Below are positions 57,208-64,000 of a stretch of 64,000 nt of DNA, piece by piece; positions within the stretch are counted from its first letter, which is position 1; each line of letters starts with the position of its first letter. The translations under genes were made by a program, and so were the position numbers. This DNA comes from Datura wrightii (taxonomy: Eukaryota > Streptophyta > Magnoliopsida > Solanales > Solanaceae), in assembly GCA_035772735.1 (NCBI GenBank), contig JASDFA010000006.1:32281501-32345500 (forward strand), in the 5' to 3' direction. Below the pieces are notes generated by a model that saw only the letters and a list, made by a program, of their open reading frames with translations, was not told the DNA's origin and ran no database searches.

Positions 57208-59491
57208 TGTCATGGGCCGAACGTAGACCCAAATCTTAACACGGGACAAGGAGCCCCGAGGGACTCCAAGTTGACCCATGGCATGAACATTCATCTAACT
57301 TCATTTCACTTTAAGCAAAAAATTGGACATACGATATAGCAGAAACATAAAAGTAACATAGCATAGCATGATAAGTAGAAAAGTACTAAAAATACATATC
57401 AGCTGAGTACTACAAGCTGTCTGAAAGCCTTTATCATATCATATGGGTTGATGGGACAACATCCCCAACTAACCCGGCAAAACTGAAATAAAAGAAAACA
57501 TCAATGCCTGGACATATGGCCCTCGGAACATGAGGATTCACCAAAAAGGCTTATAGCTAACTCTGATATGGACTAATGATGGAGATGAGCTTGAGAGCCG
57601 GGTTCTGTATCATGAAACAATACAGCATAAAAAGTATGTGATTAGTACGTGGAATGTACCGAGTATGCAAGGTAAGTAAAGAGGACATTTAAAATATACA
57701 AAACTCATAAATGATCATAAGAGTAGGAAAACATACTCATAACATAAATATCGTAACAAAACATAAGGCTCAAGGTTTTCAAAATATTCGTAATACAATC
57801 ATAATCATAATCATAAGAGAAAAACTTTATTTAACATGACTTGATCCAATATACATAATCATAAACATGCATAAATCGTGAGGAACAGTGGGAGATTCTC
57901 TTAACCGATATACCCCATATGAGCAAACATGGAGCCCGACTTGTAACACTAGTGGGGAGGGTGTCTATACCTTGCCAATGGTAGAACTATGAAAGGTGTG
58001 ATCACACATGAGATGGGCCATTTGGGGTAGGGGACATTCATAAGGGAGGTCCCAACATATCCTATGGTGGCACATAGTTATGAGATCTGGGGCAAAACCT
58101 AGGTCCCGAACCTACTCGATGTTGAGTACTACTCCCAAAACATATATAGTGATCACAGAATAATATGCATTAGATTCATGTTCTAGTTAAATCATGATAA
58201 TCATAAGCATACTTGTAAATACGTGAACTAGCCATGAAATAAGGCCCGTGATTCGGCCATAATCATAAATCGTAAATCCTGAGGTTCATGCATACTTGTA
58301 GATCATATATATACTTTGCAAATCATCAAATTGTAATGGGTATTTGAATAAATTCATATTTCAAATCATAAATCATGATGGGTTTGTAAATATCAACAAT
58401 TGTAGTAGAGATCATAACTCAATTCATCATGGATCATACATAATTAGGCTAAATTTAGTAGAACTCGAAATTAATAATTTTATAATCAAAATAGTTGTAG
58501 AATCTAATCAAAAATCATAAAATATAGTATAAATCATAAAAGAAAACAACCCATTAATAGATCATTAGAATTCCACAAGATTTGAGTAAAAACCCCATAA
58601 GATTTGATCAAATTTTATAATTTTGGAGAGATTGGGCATGGGTGTGAGCGAAAACACCCTTTCATAACCCTACATACCTGGGTAAGATAAAATTTCAACA
58701 CTCTTTGAATGCCCAAGGAAAAATTGATGAAGAAGAGCTTGAGAACTAGGTTGATCACTCTTAAATCTTCCTAATTTTGTATGCATGAGAATGAATAGAT
58801 AAGGAGGTCTTAACCTATCTTAACATACTTAGAAAATAACATAAAACGACGTAGTTTAGGGCCTTAGAGCGTAAGAATGATGAAAATACCCTTAATGAAA
58901 TCCCCTGAATAATCTTCACTAGACGATCCAATGGACATACCAACGAGTCATTGGAGGATATCACGACTCGTGGTATCAATCCGTCACGTGCACTGCCAAG
59001 TCCTTAATCTCAGATTCAATTCATGACTCAACAGGACGAGTCGTCCCATCATATAACAGGTCATTGGTTCGATCGTCGTTTGCCTCATGAAGATCCTGAA
59101 CTTCTCCTCACAACGAGCCTCACCATGACTCGTTGTTCCCTCAAACGAGTCGTGGTTTTCCGTTAGGTCGACTGGAAATTTTAGACAACCCATACAACAA
59201 CTCATGACCACAGATCGTTATATCTCACGACAGGTCTTGGGATGACCAGTTCATCCCCAAATGTCATAGTTCAGTACCACCCATGACGATGCGTTGTTCC
59301 GAACAACGAGTTGTTACTTCACTCATTATTTCCACTGCCACCAGGTCTTCACTTCCCATGACTGGATCCAATGGGTCATTGGTTGGACCAACGATCCGTT
59401 AGGTCATCCTTCCTACAACGTTTTTTCCATTTATCAGTTAACTTCCATTTTTGATCCCGGGTCTAATCTTAGGCACTTTCGGGATATTACA
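57208..59491 (-). repeat. 3' LTR of G6
   Basis: The 2284-bp LTR starts on the minus strand with TGTAATATCCCGAAAG at 59491 and ends GGCCCATGACA at 57208. Word cluster at 58925-59440 with AACGAGTCATTGG, CACGACTCGTGG, GACGAGTCGTCC and AACGAGTCGTGG. The box CTACGTCGTTTTATG follows near 58850. The interior has no genes. Confidence 0.85.
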
Positions 59492-59715
59492 ATATCTCCC
59501 CCTTGGGAATATTCATCCTCGAATGTTGGAAACATACGAAAAACAGAGACATGCAATCATTATACCCAATTACTGATCATTTAAACCAAAAACTAATGGA
59601 ACGACTATCCCCGATTCAAACCACATAGATGATCTGATTTCATGATTCACATACACATCCATGTACATAAAAGAAACTTGAACACATGAACTAAACATGA
59701 AAACTAAATAGATTT
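59492..59715 (-). other. Polypurine tract and 3' untranslated part of G6
   Basis: Minus strand CCCAAGGGGGAGATAT lies at about 59492-59507, the TTCGAGGATGAA box at 59512-59523, and non-coding sequence runs to the end of the chromodomain frame. Confidence 0.75.
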
Positions 59716-60920
59716 CTAGGGAAAAACTGATACCTCAAGTTGGAACTGAGCTGGTAGAGAATAATGTGGGTACCTAGCCATCATATCTGCTTCAGCTTCC
59801 CACGTAGCTCCTTCAACATGGTGATTCCTCCATAACACTTTAACTGAAGCTACTTTCTTGTTCCTTAGCCTCCGAACTTGGTGATCTAATATTTCCACTG
59901 GAACCTCCTCATAGCTAAGGCTATCTTTAACGCCAACACTGGCCACTGGGACAACTAGGGCTGGATCACCCAAAAACTTCTTCAAAAGTGATACATGAAA
60001 CATAAGATGCATGGAAGATAACTCTGAGGGAAACTCCAATTCATACACCACCTTGCCAACTCTTCTCACAACCCAGTACGGGACGACATAGCGGGGACTA
60101 AGTTTCCCTTTCTTTCTGAACCGCATTACTCCGTTAATGGGAGACACTCTCAGAAATACCCACTCATCGACTTCAAATTCTAATTCTCTTCTTCTCACGT
60201 CTGTGTAGGAGTTTTGGCGACTCTGGGCAGTTTTCAACCTCTCTCTTATCCACTGAACCTTCTCCATTGCCTCATGAACTAAGTCTGGCCCTATCATAGC
60301 TGCTTCACCAACCTTATACCATCTGATGGGCGATCTACATCTCTGCCCATAAAGAGCCTCGAACGGTGGCATCTGGATACTGGAGTGATAGGTGTTATTG
60401 TAGCCAAACTCAATCAGGGGCAAGTAATCATCCCAACTCCCTTTGAAGTCCATCACGCATGCTCTCAACATGTCTTCGAGTGTCTAGATTATCCATTCCT
60501 CTTGGCCATCTGTTTGCGGGTGAAATGTTATGCTGATTTTAACCTGGGTCCCAAGCCCTTTTTGAAATGACCTCCATAATTGAGAGGTAAATTGAGAACC
60601 TCTGTCTGAAATGATGGATAAGGGCACTCCATGCAATAGAACTAACTCCCAGATATATAATTTGGCATAATCCTCTGCTAAGTCCGTGGTTTTGATCGGT
60701 AGAAAGTGAGCAGCCTTAGTCAACCTATCTACCCCACGAAAATAGAATCATAGTGTCGACGAGTATGAGGTAAGCCTGTGATGAAATCCATATTAATTTC
60801 TTCCCACTTCCAAGTGGGAATGCTGATATCCTGAAGTATGCCTCCCATCTGATGCTCAACCTTTACTTGCTGACAGTTCGGGCACTTGGCAATGAATTCT
60901 ATAATATCCTTCTTCATGTC
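59716..60920 (-). pseudogene. Integrase and chromodomain of G6
   Basis: A 251-codon open frame (59716-60471) holds [34 protein letters not shown] (GPY changed to VPY), [13 protein letters not shown] and the chromodomain VPVEILDHQVRRLRNKKVAS with ATWEAEADMMARYPH. In the same frame, one stop (60484) away, lies the core with HGVPLSIISDRGSQFTSQLW and [13 protein letters not shown] (60484-60723). A frameshift near 60727 leads to the zinc finger CPNCQQVKVEHQ and INMDFITGLP (60729-60917). The catalytic Asp, Asp and Glu positions all appear present. Confidence 0.85.
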
Positions 60921-61720
60921 ATTCCACTAATAGATTTCTCGTAAATCACGATAGATCTTGGTGGCACCCGGGTGGATAGAATACCTGGATCCATGAGCCT
61001 CATGCAATATCTAGCTCCTCAAATCATCAATATCTGGGTCATATAGGCGACCCTGATACCAAAGCACACCATCTCCCCCTTAGCAGAAGACCTCCACCTT
61101 CTGACTTTGAATGGCTTCCTTCAACTTAACCAAAATCGGGTCATCATCTTGTCTAACTTTCACATTAGTCACCAGGGACGATTCTAGTCCATTTTTTACA
61201 ACAACACCATCATTGGTCGAGTCGACCAACCTAACTCTCAACCTTGCGAGTCGATGTACATCTTTCACTAGCCCCTTCTTTCCCCCATCTACATGGGACA
61301 CACTCTCCACAGAAAGTCTACTAAGTGTGTCCACTATCACATTAGCCTTAACCAAATGGTAAAGGACACTCATATTATAGTCCTTGAGTAGCTCCAACCA
61401 CCTCCTTTGCCAAAGATTGAGATCTTTCTGTGTAAACACATATTGCAAACTCTTATGGCCTGTAAACATATCCACATGGACCCCATACAAGTAATGTCGC
61501 CATATCTTCAATGTGAACACCACTGCTGCCAATTCAAGATCATGGGTCAGGTAATTCTTCTCATGAACTTTCAACTGTCAAGAGGCATAGGCTATGACTT
61601 TCCCGTGCTGCATCAATATGCACCCAAGTTCGATCCTCGAAGCATCACAATACACCATGAAACCATCAGTACCCTCGGGTAAGGTCAACACCGGTGCTGT
61701 AGTAAGTTGAGTCTTCAACT
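60921..61720 (-). pseudogene. RNase H and connector of G6 pol
   Basis: An open frame at 61080-61574 (164 codons) runs [40 protein letters not shown] and [20 protein letters not shown], then the linker to integrase (DDDPILVKLKEAIQSQ). Upstream, past a stop at about 61576, VYCDASRIELGCILMQHG holds the first RNase H residues. The H2C2 region continues below 61080 after a stop. The usual GHKSL position has Gly where relatives have Asp, so an active-site Asp may be lost. Confidence 0.8.
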
Positions 61721-62560
61721 CTTAGAAGCTCTTCTCACAAGCCTCGGACCATTGCAACTTCACCTTCTTTTGGGTCAATTTGATCAAAGGTGCCACAATA
61801 GATGAGAAACCTTCAACAAACCGTAGATAATATCCAGCTAAACCTAAGAAACTCCAAATATCCAAAGGACTCACCAGTCTAGGCCAATTCTTCACCGCTT
61901 CTATTTTCTGAGAATCCACCTTTATACCCTCACTCGTCACCACATGGCCCAGAAATTCTATGGAGTTCAACCAAAACTTACACTTGCTGAATTTGGCATA
62001 CAATTGGCGATCCTTGAGAGTTTGAAGCACTATTCTCAAATGAGCGGCATGCTCCTCCTCGCTCCGAGAGTATATAAGGAAGTCGTCAATGAACATGATC
62101 ACGAACATGTCCAAGTACTGCTTGAACATCCTATTCATCAGGTCCATAAAAGCTTTAGGATCATTCGTTAGTCCAAAAGAAATAAATACAAACTCATAAT
62201 GACCATACCGTGTCCTGAAGGCTGTCTTCGGGATATCACATTCCCAAACTCTGAGCTGATGATACCCTGACCTCAAATTTATCTTTAAGAAACACTTGTC
62301 ACCCTAAAGCTAGTCGAAGAAATCTTAAATCCTGGGTAGAGGATACCTGTTCTTGATGGTGACTTTGTTCAATTGTCGATAGTCAATGCACATCCGATGG
62401 GAACCATCCTTCTTTCGGAAAAATATAACCGGTGCACCCCATGGAGACCTACTCGGTCTAATGAAACCCTTATCTAACAGGTCCTTTAGTTGATCCTTCA
62501 ACTCCTTTAGCTCAGCTGGGGCCATCCTGTAAGGAGGGATAGATATAGTTCATGTGTGAG
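61721..62560 (-). pseudogene. Reverse transcriptase of G6
   Basis: Two open parts in one frame (62325-62525 and 61722-62276) cover the RT. Fingers: [58 protein letters not shown]. Palm: [28 protein letters not shown]. Catalytic box: [14 protein letters not shown] (FIDD). Then [20 protein letters not shown] and the tether [16 protein letters not shown]. Stops between 62280 and 62325 interrupt it. Catalytic Asp pair intact. Confidence 0.85.
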
Positions 62561-63430
62561 GCATAAGGTCAATACCAAAATCAATTCTCTCTCAGGAAGA
62601 ACACCTGGTAAATCATCAGGAAACACTTTTGGGTACTCACGCACTACCGAAACTGACTGGATAGTCGGGGCCTCAGACTCAACATCTTTAACCCTAACTA
62701 GATGATACATGCAACCCTTAGAAATCATCTTTCTGGCCTTGAGATAGGAAAACCTACAGGCACGGCTGAACTACCCTTCCAATCTAAGACTGACTCCCCT
62801 GAAAAGCGAAACTCCACTGCATGGGTTTTACAATTAACAGAAGCATAACATGCTTACAACCAATCCATGCTAGGAATAATATCGAAGTCATTCATGGCTA
62901 GCTCTACAAGGTCTGCGGAGGTGACTTTATGCAATATTGTGACCGGGCATCCTCTATACACCGCCTAGCTACAATTGAGTCACCAGTAGGAGTAGAAACT
63001 GAAAATGGTTTTGACAAAGTCTTGGGACTAACTCCAAAGCTACTAGCAATGTAAGGTGTCACAAAAGACAGGGTAGCCCTCGGATCTAAAAAAGCATAAA
63101 CATCAATGTGGAAAACTCGCAACATACCAATGACCACATCTGAGGAGACCTCCTGCTCCTGGCTGGGTTCTAAAGCATAGAACTTGTTCTGGCACTGACC
63201 GCCGGCTGAACTAGTCGAGGCACCCTGCTGAGGGGGACGTGCTACTGGAGCGGCTGAACGAGCAGCTGGCATATGGGCTCTACTGCCCACTGATCTGGAC
63301 AAAGGGCATTCCCTGAGTCTGTGTCTGGGTTTGCCACACCCGAGACAAGCATCCAAGCCAACTAGGAACTTCCCTGAGTGACGCTTGCCATACCTCGCAC
63401 AAGCTGGGAAGGTGCGCTCTAGCTGCATGC
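62507..63430 (-). pseudogene. Zinc knuckle and protease of G6
   Basis: An open frame (62904-63428) holds a knuckle CLGCGKPRHRLREC, an Ala/Pro/Ser-rich linker, then DVYAFLDPRATLSFVTPYIA and VSTPTGDSIVARR. The protease active-site triplet is D-P-R; G2 has D-P-E. After a shift the protease tail reads MISKGCMYHLVRVKDVESEA and EYPKVFPDDLPGVLPERE (62507-62728). Confidence 0.8.
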
Positions 63431-64000
63431 TACCCTAGCCTCTCGAATCTGGAGCCCTTCTCCTTCGATCCCCTCAGAACCTAGATGGTGTACTGGTTGA
63501 TGATAGTGCTGGAGAAATAGACCTAAGCTGAGACTGCTGGCGCTGTCCACCCCCCGATATGGCCTAAGAAGTCCCATTATTTTCTGTCTTGGCCCTCTTG
63601 GCCTCTCTCTACCTCCAATACACTAACTCCATCAGGTGAGCATTCAACACTGTGGGGGAAAAATCTATATCCCATGCAACATGGCGATCCTACAATCCTT
63701 ATCCAGGTAGTCTGCCACTCCATGCACAAATCGGCTCACTCAAGCCCTCTGGTCTGCCACCAACTCTGGTACATACTTGGATAAATGGGTGAACTCTAAA
63801 GCATACTCCTAAACTGACATATCACCCTGCTTCAAATTTTCAAACTCGGCCTCCTTTAGTTCCCTCATCTCACGAGGGAAGAACTGATCCAGAAATGTCG
63901 CGTGAAACTCTTCCCAACCTATATGCCCTGCCCTCACTTCCCTAACATCTCTCCATTGCTTGAACCATATATGCGCCACCCGTTTCAGTGTGGCCAACTG
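63431..64000 (-). pseudogene. gag of G6, partial
   Basis: The minus-strand frame at 63809-63997 reads LKRVAHIWFKQWRDVREVRA, WEEFHATFLDQFFPREMREL, KEAEFENLKQGDMSV. Beyond a stop, EYALEF and YVPELVADQRA continue the Tekay-type gag. Several stops lie between 63431 and 63800. The start lies beyond the window. Confidence 0.8.

Larger units (their letters stand above)
57208..64000 (-). mobile_element. G6: chromovirus-type element, 3' part
   Basis: On the minus strand from the right window edge: gag, zinc knuckle, protease, RT, RNase H, integrase, chromodomain, polypurine tract, LTR. This is the most complete pol in the window, broken by a handful of stops and shifts. The 5' LTR is outside. It inserted in the X1 3' LTR; the predicted duplication AGGTG (57203-57207) could be tested with flanking sequence. 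Confidence 0.85.

Overview
This is repeat-rich nuclear DNA from a flowering plant. The retroelement families look most like those of Solanaceae (Capsicum or Solanum), but that is recognition from memory, not a search. No single-copy plant gene, rRNA, tRNA or CRISPR array is visible. Nearly all 64 kb can be assigned to Ty3/gypsy LTR retrotransposons nested in one another, most with broken coding regions.

Names used here: G1, G2, G3, G4, G6 are chromovirus-type (Tekay/Del-like) elements; G5 is a chromovirus-type pol remnant in a different LTR family; T1 and T2 are Athila-type; X1 is a non-autonomous LTR element with no recognisable gag or pol.

Layout of the left stack. G1 (+) covers 1-4540: RNase H, integrase, chromodomain and 3' LTR. 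G2 (-) spans 4541-25584 and is split by two later insertions: G3 (-, 7167-14544) inside its integrase, and T1 (+, 14966-22150) between its RNase H and integrase. The right end of G2 abuts the integrase of G4 (+, 25585-29245), so G2 appears to have landed in G4. A later deletion probably fused G1 to G2 and removed the left half of G4.

Middle. 29246-30562 is a putative isolated LTR (-), followed by about 400 bp of unassigned sequence.

Right stack. X1 (+) starts near 30973. Its 5' LTR is interrupted by T2 (-, 33307-43130, TSD GTAGT), its internal region by G5 (-, 46524-56585, TSD TAGGG), and its 3' LTR by G6 (-, from 57208 past the window end).

Function. T1 and T2 keep gag-protease but lack reverse transcriptase, RNase H and integrase. 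G5 keeps only the RNase H end, integrase and chromodomain. X1 keeps none of these. T2 and G5 nevertheless have LTR pairs about 98% alike and perfect target-site duplications, so they probably moved recently with enzymes supplied in trans.

Two features stand out. (1) Every LTR family carries, in 5' U3 just upstream of the TATA/TSS zone, a cluster of short near-palindromic words. The words are family-specific, except that Athila T1/T2 and G5 share theirs. (2) T2 and X1 each carry an extra ORF of the same plant-transposon-protein type, in sense in T2 and antisense in X1. In both, the element's own LTR word array recurs inside the element next to that ORF. This pairing is the best candidate in the window for an undescribed self-recognition or self-regulation system.
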